Shown here: in pieces, positions 36,301-44,896 of the stretch
How the letters are laid out: the number at the start of each line of letters is the position of its first letter
How positions within the stretch are numbered: the stretch's first letter is position 1
NCBI RefSeq assembly: GCF_000368965.1
Contig: NZ_KB849778.1
Coordinates: 186,001 to 250,000 of the forward strand
Reading direction: 5' to 3'
Length of the DNA: 64,000 nucleotides
From: Acinetobacter calcoaceticus DSM 30006 = CIP 81.8
GTDB taxonomy: Bacteria; Pseudomonadota; Gammaproteobacteria; Pseudomonadales; Moraxellaceae
Made by a program: the position numbers and the translations under genes
Notes under the pieces: model-generated
The model's database searches: none
Told to the model about the DNA's origin: nothing
The model's input: the letters and a program-made list of their open reading frames with translations, nothing else

Positions 36301-36336
36301 ATAGATCAGGTCGAGATGGCCTGATCTATTTTTTTA
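36301..36336 (+). terminator. Terminator of hisBH
   Basis: ATAGATCAGG with CCTGATCTAT around a 9-base loop, followed by a T-run. Confidence 0.88.
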
Positions 36337-36434
36337 TTTATAATAACAACCAATCATTTACAGAATGATATTTTATTCAACAAAATATTGAATATTTATA
36401 CTTTTAAATAAAACCAAATGATCAGGAAAACAAA

Positions 36435-36983
36435 ATGAATTCACCTTTTGAAAATCAACCGATTCAACAAGATTCCCCCTTTAAAGCAAGTGGCCGTTTT
36501 GGACGACTCTCTTATGCGGCATGGACCCTCTTATTTTCACTCGTAATTGTGATCGCCGTTCTTATTGTCGCTTTTACTTTTGGACTAACAAATAGTGAAG
36601 ATTTAAGCGGTCTTTCCACCACAGGAATGATTGTTATAGGTATTGTTTATATTGCCTGTATCTATGTTAGCTTTATATTTACTATCCGCCGTTTACATGA
36701 TCGTAATAATACGGGATGGCTGTCATTACTGATGCTCATCCCTGCTGTAAACTTTATTTTTATGATTTATCTATTTGCTGCAAAAGGTACAGAAGGCACT
36801 AATGATTATGGTCCACAGCGCCCAACTCTTGGCTGGGAGCGTGTTTTAGGCTGGATTTATATTGTCCTAATTCCACTTGCTTTTGTTTTTGCTATTGTTG
36901 CCACAATCATGGCTCCAACCTATGAAGGTTATGTTGAGAAAAGCGAAAGTGTTGTCATTGGTACTCCTTCTCAGTCTCAATAA
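36435..36983 (+). CDS. DUF805 membrane protein
   Basis: A 182-residue inner membrane protein of the DUF805 family. After a short polar N-terminus the SGRFGRLSYAAW motif leads into TM1, and the RRLHDRNNTGWLSLLMLIPAVNFIF block lies between TM2 and TM3; a fourth helix follows before a polar tail. Function of the family is unknown. AGGAAA lies eight bases before the ATG. It interrupts the histidine genes but has no known link to that pathway. Confidence 0.85.
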   Translation: MNSPFENQPIQQDSPFKASGRFGRLSYAAWTLLFSLVIVIAVLIVAFTFGLTNSEDLSGLSTTGMIVIGIVYIACIYVSFIFTIRRLHDRNNTGWLSLLMLIPAVNFIFMIYLFAAKGTEGTNDYGPQRPTLGWERVLGWIYIVLIPLAFVFAIVATIMAPTYEGYVEKSESVVIGTPSQSQ

Positions 36984-37069
36984 TTTCTTGTAGTCCTTTA
37001 TAAAGCCTAGTTCTCTAGGCTTTATTCATATATAAAGCTAATAGCTCAATTCTTTTCTACACTATAAAT

Positions 37070-37711
37070 ATGTCTGAAGCTTCCCCCCTTCTTGATAAAG
37101 CCTCTATTCAGCAGCTTCCTCCTTTCGAAAATCTTACCCACCAAAATATTGTGGTGATTGAAAATATCGAGCAATGTAAAAATATTGAAAATGAATTAAA
37201 AGCAGCCCATTTTCTAGGATTTGATTCCGAATCAAAACCCACGTTTCGAGTGGGCGAAGTCTCGACAGGCCCACATCTGATTCAGTTAGCGACTGAACAA
37301 AAAGCATATCTGTTTCATGTAAATTCATTCACTTTAAAATTTTTGCAACCCATTTTATCTAACCCCAAACAAATTAAAGTCGGTTTTGGCTTAAAAAACG
37401 ATAAGCATATTTTTCATAAAAAAGGGATTGAACTAGAAGGTTGTGTCGACCTCGCAAAAGGCTTTAGCCATTTTGGTTTTAAACAGCAACTGGGAGTACA
37501 AAAAGCAGTGGCGCTGTTATTTGAGCAATATCTTGCAAAGTCGAAAAAAGTCGGAACGTCAAACTGGGCACGAAAACCGCTTACGTCACAACAAATAAGT
37601 TACGCTGCTGCCGATGCTTATGCTGCTTTATTGGTATTTCAAGCGCTCAGAAAACAAAAACTATTACCCGCTCACATTTATCAAACTATTCAAACCGCAC
37701 TTCAAGCGTAA
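37070..37711 (+). CDS. 3'-5' exonuclease, DEDDy type (RNase D/WRN-like)
   Basis: A 213-residue single-domain exonuclease. Catalytic residues are D52 and E54 (FDSES), D111 (GLKNDKHIF) and Y178/D182 (YAAADAYAA), the DEDDy set. No HRDC domain follows, unlike full RNase D, so it resembles the stand-alone WRN-exonuclease-like group. Natural substrate (RNA 3' ends or DNA) is undetermined. It lies upstream of hisA with about 95 bases between. Confidence 0.88.
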   Translation: MSEASPLLDKASIQQLPPFENLTHQNIVVIENIEQCKNIENELKAAHFLGFDSESKPTFRVGEVSTGPHLIQLATEQKAYLFHVNSFTLKFLQPILSNPKQIKVGFGLKNDKHIFHKKGIELEGCVDLAKGFSHFGFKQQLGVQKAVALLFEQYLAKSKKVGTSNWARKPLTSQQISYAAADAYAALLVFQALRKQKLLPAHIYQTIQTALQA

Positions 37712-37805
37712 AGTTATAAAAGTCTTTTCTAAGGCTTAGCGATTGATCAATACTTTGCTAAGATGTGCAAAATTTCATAATCATGATGAAGCAAGGAGCG
37801 GAAGC

Positions 37806-38537
37806 ATGCTAATCATTCCTGCAATTGACCTGAAAGATGGTAAATGTGTGCGTTTAAAACAAGGGCGTATGGAAGACGATACAGTTTTCTCTGACGATCC
37901 AGTTGCAACTGCCCAGCATTGGGTAAATGAAGGCGCACGTCGTTTGCATTTGGTCGATTTGAATGGCGCTTTCGCAGGCACTCCAATTCATAAACCTATT
38001 GTTGAAGCAATTGCTAAAGCTCAGCCAGAATTACCAATTCAAATTGGTGGTGGTATTCGCTCTTTAGAAACAATTGAGCACTATTTAGAAGCTGGCGTGA
38101 CTTTTGTCATTATCGGCACTAAAGCAGTTCAAGAGCCTGAATTTGTAGAAGAAGCTTGTAAACGCTTTGCAGGCCACATCATTGTTGGTATTGATGCCAT
38201 GAATGGTATGGTTGCAACTGATGGTTGGGCTAATGTAACTGACGTTAAAGCAACTGATTTAGCAAAACGTTTTGCTGATGCAGGCGTATCTAGCATTGTT
38301 TACACAGACATTGCTCGTGATGGCATGATGCAAGGTGTAAATGTCGAGCAAACTGTCAACTTGGCTCAATACTCAGGCTTACCAGTAATTGCTTCAGGTG
38401 GTGTAACTAACCTTGATGACGTTCGCAACTTAATAGGCCAACCGGGCATTTTAGGTGCGATTACAGGCCGTGCAATTTATGAAGGCACACTGAGCCTTCG
38501 TGAAGCTCAGCTTTTGTTAGATGAAAATCGTCTTTAA
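37806..38537 (+). CDS. hisA: Phosphoribosyl-formimino-AICAR ribotide isomerase HisA
   Basis: 243 residues from the ATG at 37806, supported by AAGGAG nine bases upstream; the open frame extends 21 codons further back without similarity. A TIM barrel with catalytic D8 (PAIDLKDG) and D130 (VGIDAMNG), and phosphate-binding GGGIR and ASGGV loops. Fourth step of histidine synthesis. Followed by a strong terminator. Confidence 0.97.
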   Translation: MLIIPAIDLKDGKCVRLKQGRMEDDTVFSDDPVATAQHWVNEGARRLHLVDLNGAFAGTPIHKPIVEAIAKAQPELPIQIGGGIRSLETIEHYLEAGVTFVIIGTKAVQEPEFVEEACKRFAGHIIVGIDAMNGMVATDGWANVTDVKATDLAKRFADAGVSSIVYTDIARDGMMQGVNVEQTVNLAQYSGLPVIASGGVTNLDDVRNLIGQPGILGAITGRAIYEGTLSLREAQLLLDENRL

Positions 38538-38550
38538 TTTTTAAGATGTA

Positions 38551-38578
38551 AAAAAGAGCCGCTTTAGGCTCTTTTTTT
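38551..38578 (+). terminator. Terminator of hisA
   Basis: AAAAAGAGCC-GCTTTA-GGCTCTTTTTTT; A-rich on the left, so it may also act on the converging gene at 38594. Confidence 0.9.
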
Positions 38579-38593
38579 ATTAACTATATAATT

Positions 38594-39295
38594 TTATCTA
38601 AGGTAGCTAGAAGTTGTTTTCAAAGTTAGCCGAACTATGCCAGTTGTAGAGTCATAACAAATTAAGTATTTATTCTCTATAGAATTTTTAGGCACATATA
38701 GCTTTGATTCTTGATATAGAGCTATTTCTTTATTAAAACTAAAATTTTGTTTACAGCTTATTTTCTTATTCTGAATAATTTGCCAATACAAGTCATCTGG
38801 ACCATAAACTATATATGAATGCTGCTGATTAATCTGATTATCCGATATTCTTAATCTTTTTCTTAAACACGGCTCATTGGAATTAAGACAGTATTTTTTC
38901 AAATGAGGAAGAAGCCAAACTTTTTTTGCTGGTGGTTGTGCAAAAAAGAACTCATCTTTTTCATTATCCACTAGCGATAGGAAATTTTTATTTTTTGCAC
39001 TTATTAACCATCCTGATAAACGTTGGATCGCTTCAGGATTCAGTTTATAGAAAGAAATATAGTATTCATTAGACTTAAAACGCGAATCTTCAAACAAAAT
39101 CATTTTGTATTTATATGCAATTAATTGATTACAATAATTTTGTTTTGTTATATTCCCAATAAGCTCACAATTCTGTTGCTTCACTTCATGAAAATTTTTA
39201 TACACATAATATGCATCCACCACTAATCCCTTAGTTGTGATCACGACATATAAACTAAAAATAAATAATATTAATATTCTCAGCCATTTGGGCAT
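38594..39295 (-). CDS. Hypothetical membrane-anchored protein
   Basis: A 233-residue protein with one N-terminal membrane segment (LRILILFIFSLYVVITTKGLVV) that may be an uncleaved anchor. The remaining part is probably periplasmic, rich in Asn/Lys/Tyr and holds several cysteines that could form disulfides. AAGAG lies ten bases before the ATG. It is more AT-rich than the flanking his genes, which hints at later acquisition. No domain recognised. Confidence 0.7.
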   Translation of the reverse strand: MPKWLRILILFIFSLYVVITTKGLVVDAYYVYKNFHEVKQQNCELIGNITKQNYCNQLIAYKYKMILFEDSRFKSNEYYISFYKLNPEAIQRLSGWLISAKNKNFLSLVDNEKDEFFFAQPPAKKVWLLPHLKKYCLNSNEPCLRKRLRISDNQINQQHSYIVYGPDDLYWQIIQNKKISCKQNFSFNKEIALYQESKLYVPKNSIENKYLICYDSTTGIVRLTLKTTSSYLR

Positions 39296-39325
39296 TTATA
39301 TTTCTCTTCAAATTTTTTATTAGAA

Positions 39326-39877
39326 TCAATAAACCACATTACGCATAAATTTAAGTACCTGATTTCCACTATTGATATAGGTATAAGTCACTGAACTAGC
39401 AAAACTAAAAGATGAACCAGCAGGAATTATTTTTATGCTATGGGTAAATTGTATGGTCAACTCACCTTCTAATACATAAATAAGTTCTTGCCATCCTTCC
39501 GCATCTGCTTCGGCAATATAAGATTCCCCCACTGCCAACGACCATGTCCAAAGCTCAACTTGAGACCGAGATGGAACTGAAGCCAGTAAAGTTGCTTTGC
39601 TTTCTTCTTTGTCTCCCTGCCAAGCAAGTACATTTACTAAGGTTTGCTCTTTGAGCTCTGGTGCACTCACAATCGTTCTAAAATCTACACTTAACACTGC
39701 CGCAATTGCGTCGAGTTTAGCCAAGCTAATATTCACTTGCCCTGTTTCTAAAGCAGCGATTGTTCGTCTACTCACACCAGCCTGATCGGCTAAATCCTGT
39801 TGGCTTAAACCTCGCTCATCTCTTAATGAACGGATGTTTGTGCCGACATGCTGTAAAACGGTGCTGGACTGGGTCAT
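39326..39877 (-). CDS. XRE-type regulator with cupin sensor domain
   Basis: 183 residues from the ATG at 39877. The open frame extends upstream, but that part is the operator-rich promoter region. The N-terminal Cro/CI helix-turn-helix is clear (LSQQDLADQAGVSRRTIAALETG), and the C-terminal half is a small beta-barrel cupin (EGWQELIYVLEGELTIQF). Such proteins often repress a neighbouring transporter or catabolic gene in response to a small ligand. It is divergent from an EamA transporter whose start is under 100 bases away, the likely target. Confidence 0.88.
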   Translation of the reverse strand: MTQSSTVLQHVGTNIRSLRDERGLSQQDLADQAGVSRRTIAALETGQVNISLAKLDAIAAVLSVDFRTIVSAPELKEQTLVNVLAWQGDKEESKATLLASVPSRSQVELWTWSLAVGESYIAEADAEGWQELIYVLEGELTIQFTHSIKIIPAGSSFSFASSVTYTYINSGNQVLKFMRNVVY

Positions 39878-39902
39878 AAAATAAGTAGCAAAGAAAATAT
39901 GA

Positions 39903-39955
39903 GCAATATATTGCACAGAACATAGGAATACTGCAATATGTGCAGTATATTGCAC
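39903..39955. promoter_or_regulatory. Operator cluster between XRE-cupin and EamA genes
   Basis: A perfect 12-base palindrome GCAATATATTGC (39903-39914) and a second inverted pair TGCAATAT (39932-39939) / ATATTGCA (39947-39954). The half-site GCAATAT/ATATTGC thus occurs four times in about 50 bases. A near-palindrome GTGCAGTATATTGCAC spans 39940-39955. Position between divergent regulator and transporter genes fits autoregulated repression. Confidence 0.65.
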
Positions 39956-39973
39956 AATTTCTCCTAATCAGAT

Positions 39974-40876
39974 ATGTCACCAATTTCTCTGAGCTCAAGC
40001 AAAGCCCCACAGCTAGCTCTTATCCTAATTACCATTATTTGGGGTGGAACATTCCTTACTGTGCAGTATGCACTGAGTTTTTCGTCACCTATGTTTTTCG
40101 TAGGCTGTCGCTTTGCGGTAGCTGCCTTAACGTTATTGGTTATTTCATTAAAAAGTATGAAAGGCATAACGTTAAAAGACTTAGGTGCAGGTAGCGCGAT
40201 TGGCCTTGTAATTGCGGCAGGTTATGGAACTCAAACGATTGGTCTTCAAACCATTCCAAGTAGTGAATCGGCGTTTTTAACGTCACTTTATGTGCCACTT
40301 GTTCCTCTTTTAATGTGGCTCATCTTTAGAAAAACTCCACACATCATGACGTGGGTTGGAGCAACTCTGGCTTTTGCTGGTCTTGTTTTGTTGACAGGCA
40401 ATGGTTTTAAACAGATTTCATTAAGCTTTGGGCAGCTTTTAACAGTACTGGGCGCCTTTGCGATTGCTTTAGAGATTATTTTTATTAGCTACTTTGCTGG
40501 AAAAGTAAATTTACGCCGCGTCACCATCATTCAACTCGGTGTTGCCTCTCTACTTTCTTTTGCCATTATGCCTGTGATTGGTGAACATACGATTCCAGCA
40601 TTTTCATGGCCTCTTGTACTGATTGCGGTTGCATTAGGCTTAGCCAGCGCACTCATTCAATTTGTGATGAACTGGGCTCAACGTGTGGTTGACCCTTCAC
40701 GTGCTGCAATTATTTATGCAGGAGAACCCGTTTGGGCGGGCATTATTGGTCGAATTGCTGGTGAGCGTTTACCAGTCATTGCTCTTTTTGGTGGTGCTTT
40801 AGTGGTATTAGGTGTTTTAGTGAGTGAGTTAAAAATTAAGTTACCGACCAAAAAAGTCAAAGGAATTCAAGAATAA
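39974..40876 (+). CDS. EamA-family drug/metabolite exporter
   Basis: A 300-residue DMT-superfamily protein with ten predicted transmembrane helices made of two EamA repeats (first: LILITIIWGGTFLTVQYAL; second starting near LLTVLGAFAIALEIIF). The substrate may be an amino acid, metabolite or drug. Its ATG is only about 20 bases from the operator cluster, and no Shine-Dalgarno is visible, so the leader is very short or leaderless. Probably controlled by the divergent XRE-cupin regulator. Confidence 0.88.
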   Translation: MSPISLSSSKAPQLALILITIIWGGTFLTVQYALSFSSPMFFVGCRFAVAALTLLVISLKSMKGITLKDLGAGSAIGLVIAAGYGTQTIGLQTIPSSESAFLTSLYVPLVPLLMWLIFRKTPHIMTWVGATLAFAGLVLLTGNGFKQISLSFGQLLTVLGAFAIALEIIFISYFAGKVNLRRVTIIQLGVASLLSFAIMPVIGEHTIPAFSWPLVLIAVALGLASALIQFVMNWAQRVVDPSRAAIIYAGEPVWAGIIGRIAGERLPVIALFGGALVVLGVLVSELKIKLPTKKVKGIQE

Positions 40877-40903
40877 AAAAGAGAGCGAAATGCTCTCTTT
40901 TTT
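40873..40903. terminator. Bidirectional terminator after EamA gene
   Basis: AAAAAAGAGAGC-GAAAT-GCTCTCTTTTTT between convergent genes. Confidence 0.9.
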
Positions 40904-40908
40904 ATCAA

Positions 40909-41214
40909 TTATTTTTTCTTCAATAATATGCAGGGTTGATAATACTCAACTGTCGGCATTGGATCATAAAATGGATGGAGCAATGCCTTCCACTCCTGAT
41001 AAGCCTCAGACTTTCTAAACCCTTCGGTATGATTTTCAATCTCATCCCAAAAAATCATTAAAATATAATGATGAGGATCAGTTGCATGTCTAATCAGCTG
41101 GACAGCATTAAAGCCTTCCATTGGATAGACAATATGTTTGGCCTGCTCGAATGCCTCAAGAAACGCCTCACTTTGCCCAGCCTTTATGCTCAAATGCACA
41201 TGTTCAATAATCAT
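40909..41214 (-). CDS. Antibiotic biosynthesis monooxygenase-like (ABM) protein
   Basis: A 101-residue ferredoxin-like fold protein: IIEHVHLSIKAGQSEAFLEAF, then YILMIFWDEIENHTEGFRKSEAYQEW, the usual ABM pattern in which small dimers bind or oxidise aromatic or haem-like ligands. No cofactor motif is visible, so the function in this organism is open. It ends three bases after the gene at 41218 begins downstream on the same strand, suggesting one transcript. Confidence 0.82.
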   Translation of the reverse strand: MIIEHVHLSIKAGQSEAFLEAFEQAKHIVYPMEGFNAVQLIRHATDPHHYILMIFWDEIENHTEGFRKSEAYQEWKALLHPFYDPMPTVEYYQPCILLKKK

Positions 41215-41217
41215 GGT

Positions 41218-41610
41218 TTATTGATACATCGGGCGGTTATCATTTAACGCAATCAAACCGCGAATTGCACGATATACAATCCAAATCCACGCAGCAGCAA
41301 TTACGCCTACGCAGAATACGGTCGATGAGACTGCAACCCCTGCAAACAGATCAGGATTTTCACCAGTAAAGAACAAGAAAATAAACGGCAAAAAGGCGAT
41401 AATATTCCAAGCCAGATACCACCAGAATGTTCTGATTTGCCATGTAAAGTGGCTCTCAAAAATTGAACCTTGCACATCAGAACGTTTCACGTAGTTAATA
41501 ATTAGAGCAATAACCGCAAGTAAGCCACCTGTAAAAATGGCAACAATATAAAGTACATATAAAATAAGCGTTAAAGTACGATTTGAATCTTGGTCGATAG
41601 AACTATTCAT
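41218..41610 (-). CDS. DUF4870-like small membrane protein
   Basis: A 130-residue protein with about three transmembrane segments (LILYVLYIVAIFTGGLLAVIALI; WWYLAWNIIAFLPFIFLFF; VFCVGVIAAAWIWIVYRAI). The pattern with ESHFTWQIRTFWW between TM1 and TM2 and a final RAIRGLIALNDNRPMY is common to small membrane proteins of the DUF4870 type. Function unknown. Only three bases separate it from the ABM-like gene downstream. Confidence 0.75.
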   Translation of the reverse strand: MNSSIDQDSNRTLTLILYVLYIVAIFTGGLLAVIALIINYVKRSDVQGSIFESHFTWQIRTFWWYLAWNIIAFLPFIFLFFTGENPDLFAGVAVSSTVFCVGVIAAAWIWIVYRAIRGLIALNDNRPMYQ

Positions 41611-41646
41611 TTTTATACCTCTCGAGTTTAATAAAACGATTTACTT

Positions 41647-42276
41647 TTATGAGCCCCGCAACACATTTAAGGGAGAAATTAGCCACAAAATCAAAAGTAA
41701 ATGAAGGAATATGGTACAAAAATAAATCTTACGAAAGGGTTGTTTTTGTGTTTTATGTCTCAGTTTTTGTTGTGCCCACCATGCAGCAGGCCAGCCCCCT
41801 AAAAAGCTGACAATATGCAATGTTTGTTCAGGCACACGGCGATTACCCAATTGTGCAGCTTCTTTGTCTTGTGAATAGAGCCAATAACTCAGCACATTCA
41901 TCATTAAAACAAACAACAAGGCGTAAGCTGGCAAAGTATGCATAAAGCTCATAATGCCCATTAAAACAAAATAAAATACGATCCCCATTTGCATGGCAGA
42001 CCATGGTTTTGCTTGAAATGAAGATTCTGTTTTTGCTGACTTTGAAGCTTTGCGAGTTTGAGATGCTTTTAGGTAGGTCACCTGCTGGGCACGGAAGCGA
42101 CCACGTTCATCAAGGATAATCAGATATTCCAGTGCACAGCCAATAATTGGCCGAGGACCGGGGCGTGCAAAATCTTTGATATGCAAAAAGACTCGCTCTT
42201 TTTCAGCATCATCTGGCTGAATAAAGCCATAACCTTTTTCGTCGAACCATTCGACTAATCGCCCCTGATCTCGCAT
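41647..42276 (-). CDS. Cold-shock domain plus DUF1294 membrane protein
   Basis: 209 residues. The N-terminal cold shock domain (GRLVEWFDEKGYGFIQPDDAEKERVFLHI) has the RNP1-like GYGFI and RNP2-like VFLHI strands. A basic linker follows, then a C-terminal DUF1294 membrane region with four helices and the QTLHIVSFLGGWPAAWWAQQ signature. The architecture places a nucleic acid binding domain at the cytoplasmic face of the membrane. Function unknown; ends near the DUF4870-like gene and starts nine bases past thrB. Confidence 0.88.
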   Translation of the reverse strand: MRDQGRLVEWFDEKGYGFIQPDDAEKERVFLHIKDFARPGPRPIIGCALEYLIILDERGRFRAQQVTYLKASQTRKASKSAKTESSFQAKPWSAMQMGIVFYFVLMGIMSFMHTLPAYALLFVLMMNVLSYWLYSQDKEAAQLGNRRVPEQTLHIVSFLGGWPAAWWAQQKLRHKTQKQPFRKIYFCTIFLHLLLILWLISPLNVLRGS

Positions 42277-42285
42277 CTTTATTCC

Positions 42286-43236
42286 TTATCCTTTTACATG
42301 GCTTAAACGATCTTGCATCATTGCTCGCATTTCTTGCGGATCTTTTTGCAAAATGTCGTCGCCTGTACGTCCTTCTTCTTTATTTTTTTGAGCAACTTGC
42401 AAGCGCATTGACCAGAAACGACATGCTGCCATTGCCAAGAATACATCTAAACACTCAAGTTCATCTAAAGTAAGTGCGCGAACTTTTTGATATGCCGCTA
42501 AGTAAGCTGCTACTTTGTCTGAATTTAAATGCGCCGCTGGGTATTCAGTACAGAAATCATTGATGGTAATCGCAATATCAAATAGCAATTCATCTTGATT
42601 GAGCTCGTAAAAATCTAAAATACCTTGTAATTGCTCGCCTTCAAACAACGTATTGTCTCGGAACAAATCTGAATGAATAAAACCTGTTGGTCGGTTTGAA
42701 TACTGCGCTGTTTTAGTATTAAAAGCTTGATAGACCTGCTCAAGTAACGTTTGGTCACCTTGAGTCATGTTTGGTTTAAGCTGCTCTGCAACACCTGTCC
42801 AGTATTGATGATCACGTCGATATTCACGCTCAAGCGGAAAATCTTGCAAAGCAACATGCAGTTTTGCCTGTGCGTCTGCAATTGCGGCAACTTGTGCAAC
42901 TGTCGTTTGCATGGGATGGTGCCCCATTAAACGTGGAGCAATTTGTGCAGGTTTTTCTGCAATAACATGAACCGCTTGTCCACTATGTTTTAAAGGCACA
43001 GCAACGGGTACATCATGAGTCCCCAATTGTTCAAGAACAGGAATCAGCTCGCCTGCCCCTTGTGCATCTAACTCTTCAAATACAGTCAATACATATTGTT
43101 TGCGGTTTACATCAACCAGAAAATAATTGGTGTTTTGAATACCTCCCTGAATTGGGTTCAGCTCCAACACCTCTAATCCATAAGGTGCAGCAAAGGCGCG
43201 AACTTCATCTAAACTCAACGGGGTATAAACCGACAT
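42286..43236 (-). CDS. thrB: Homoserine kinase, choline-kinase-like type
   Basis: 316 residues from the ATG at 43236. A protein-kinase-like phosphotransferase of the aminoglycoside phosphotransferase/choline kinase fold: nucleotide-binding GGIQNTNYFLV, catalytic loop FIHSDLFRDNTLF (H188, D190, N195) and metal-binding D208 in GILDFYEL. This is the ThrB type of Pseudomonas and Acinetobacter, not the GHMP-kinase type of E. coli. It makes O-phosphohomoserine for threonine synthesis. Divergent from hisF. Confidence 0.9.
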   Translation of the reverse strand: MSVYTPLSLDEVRAFAAPYGLEVLELNPIQGGIQNTNYFLVDVNRKQYVLTVFEELDAQGAGELIPVLEQLGTHDVPVAVPLKHSGQAVHVIAEKPAQIAPRLMGHHPMQTTVAQVAAIADAQAKLHVALQDFPLEREYRRDHQYWTGVAEQLKPNMTQGDQTLLEQVYQAFNTKTAQYSNRPTGFIHSDLFRDNTLFEGEQLQGILDFYELNQDELLFDIAITINDFCTEYPAAHLNSDKVAAYLAAYQKVRALTLDELECLDVFLAMAACRFWSMRLQVAQKNKEEGRTGDDILQKDPQEMRAMMQDRLSHVKG

Positions 43237-43348
43237 GGAAAACCTGCAAAAAACATCTGTGAAGTTTGATAGAATACCTCTTCCCTCCATGAAGGTGTAG
43301 CGCCTGTGTAGGAACTTTCACCAACGGCGATTATTTTTGGAAAAAGCT

Positions 43349-44107
43349 ATGCTTGCTAAACGTATTATTCCTTGCCTAGACGTTGATAACGGACGCGTAG
43401 TTAAAGGCGTTCAATTCCTCGATATTCGTGATGCTGGCGACCCTGTTGAAGTGGCGCGTCGCTATAACGAACAAGGTGCAGATGAAATTACCTTTTTAGA
43501 TATTACCGCTACACATCATGGACGCGATACCACTTACCGTACTGTTGAACGTATGGCCGAGACTGTATTTGTGCCATTAACTGTCGGTGGTGGTGTACGT
43601 AAGGTTGAAGATATTCGTTCGTTATTAAATGCAGGTGCTGATAAGGTGAGTATTAACTCAGCAGCCGTATTTAATCCTGAATTTGTTCAAGAAGCTTCAC
43701 AGCACTTTGGCGCGCAATGTATTGTGGTTGCAATTGATGCTAAAAAAACCGGCGACAACAAATGGGAAATCTTTACCCACGGTGGGCGTAAACCAACCGG
43801 TATTGATGCGATTGAATGGGCTGTAAAAATGGCTGACTTTGGTGCGGGTGAGTTACTCATTACCAGTATGGATGCCGACGGTACTAAAGCGGGTTACGAT
43901 ATTGCTTTAATGCGTGCCATTAATGACCGTGTTACCGTTCCAACAATTGCTTCAGGCGGTGTAGGTAACTTACAACACCTTGCAGACGGTATTTTACAAG
44001 GTGGCGCCGATGCAGTATTGGCAGCAAGTATTTTCCACTTTGGCCAATATACCATTCCAGAAGCTAAGCAATATTTAGCTGAACAAGGCATCGAAATGCG
44101 CTTGTAA
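43349..44107 (+). CDS. hisF: Imidazole glycerol phosphate synthase cyclase subunit HisF
   Basis: 252 residues from the ATG at 43349, the standard HisF length; the frame is open four codons further. A TIM barrel with catalytic D11 ([13 protein letters not shown]) and D130 (VAIDAKK) and phosphate loops GGGVRK and ASGGVG. Works with HisH. It has its own promoter region opposite thrB and its own terminator. Confidence 0.97.
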   Translation: MLAKRIIPCLDVDNGRVVKGVQFLDIRDAGDPVEVARRYNEQGADEITFLDITATHHGRDTTYRTVERMAETVFVPLTVGGGVRKVEDIRSLLNAGADKVSINSAAVFNPEFVQEASQHFGAQCIVVAIDAKKTGDNKWEIFTHGGRKPTGIDAIEWAVKMADFGAGELLITSMDADGTKAGYDIALMRAINDRVTVPTIASGGVGNLQHLADGILQGGADAVLAASIFHFGQYTIPEAKQYLAEQGIEMRL

Positions 44108-44120
44108 GTTTATTGATATT

Positions 44121-44150
44121 TAAAGGGGCTATATGCCCCTTTATTTTTTT
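44121..44150. terminator. Terminator of hisF
   Basis: AAAGGGGC-TATAT-GCCCCTTT followed by ATTTTTTT; just before the convergent gene's stop. Confidence 0.85.
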
Positions 44151-44787
44151 ATGCAGCATCGTCTACAACATTCAGATCACCGATGAGTTTAGGGTTTTCT
44201 TTTTTCTCGACCCATTTTGCAGGAAAGATTTTTTCTACAGCTTGAGATAAAGGTTTAGCAATTACTGTCGGTAACCATATGCCCAAAGGATTTTGTTCTT
44301 TTAAATCTGCCGAAGACACCACACGTGTTCCCATCACATAATCAAACCAAGGCTTGGTCACACACCAATTGGCGTCTTGATTAGAGTTCATGTGGTGGTC
44401 GTAATGCCATGGAATTTTACGCTTTGCCCATTCAGGCTCCAGATGTGCACGGCGATGAATATAATAATAATTTCCAGCACTGTACCAAGCTGCGAGTGCC
44501 ATGCCTTTTGAAAATGGGTAAAAAATAGCGCTTGAAACAGTTGCCACCACTGCTAGTGAAATTAACTCATTTTTAGTCCGCCAATTTCCAACACCTTCCA
44601 CATAACAATCATCATGAAATTGCTGTTTGCGTACTTCACGATGATGTGCCCAATGTGACTCCATGCTTTTTGGCACAGGGCTATAGCGCGGTTGTCCAGC
44701 ACGATGTACCCCATGCAAAATATATTTATGAGCTACCCATTCAAATGCGTTGGCAACCGCAATTCCAGCAATAAACCCTTTTAACAT
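44149..44787 (-). CDS. Fatty acid hydroxylase/sterol desaturase-like membrane protein
   Basis: 212 residues with clustered histidine motifs typical of di-iron membrane hydroxylases and desaturases: HKYILH (about 20-25), HWAHH (about 45-49), HRRAH (about 111-115) and HYDHH (about 128-132). Hydrophobic segments lie at the N-terminus and around 77-105. The likely substrate is a lipid acyl chain, but this is inference. It is divergent from an AraC-type regulator that may control it. Confidence 0.82.
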   Translation of the reverse strand: MLKGFIAGIAVANAFEWVAHKYILHGVHRAGQPRYSPVPKSMESHWAHHREVRKQQFHDDCYVEGVGNWRTKNELISLAVVATVSSAIFYPFSKGMALAAWYSAGNYYYIHRRAHLEPEWAKRKIPWHYDHHMNSNQDANWCVTKPWFDYVMGTRVVSSADLKEQNPLGIWLPTVIAKPLSQAVEKIFPAKWVEKKENPKLIGDLNVVDDAA

Positions 44788-44896
44788 CGCTTTACTCCTT
44801 TTTCTTTTTATTCAGAATATAAAATTCGATATGCTATGTATTGACCAGAATTTATGGTTTCATTGACAAATCACGACAAGAAAGAGGTGGTCAGGG

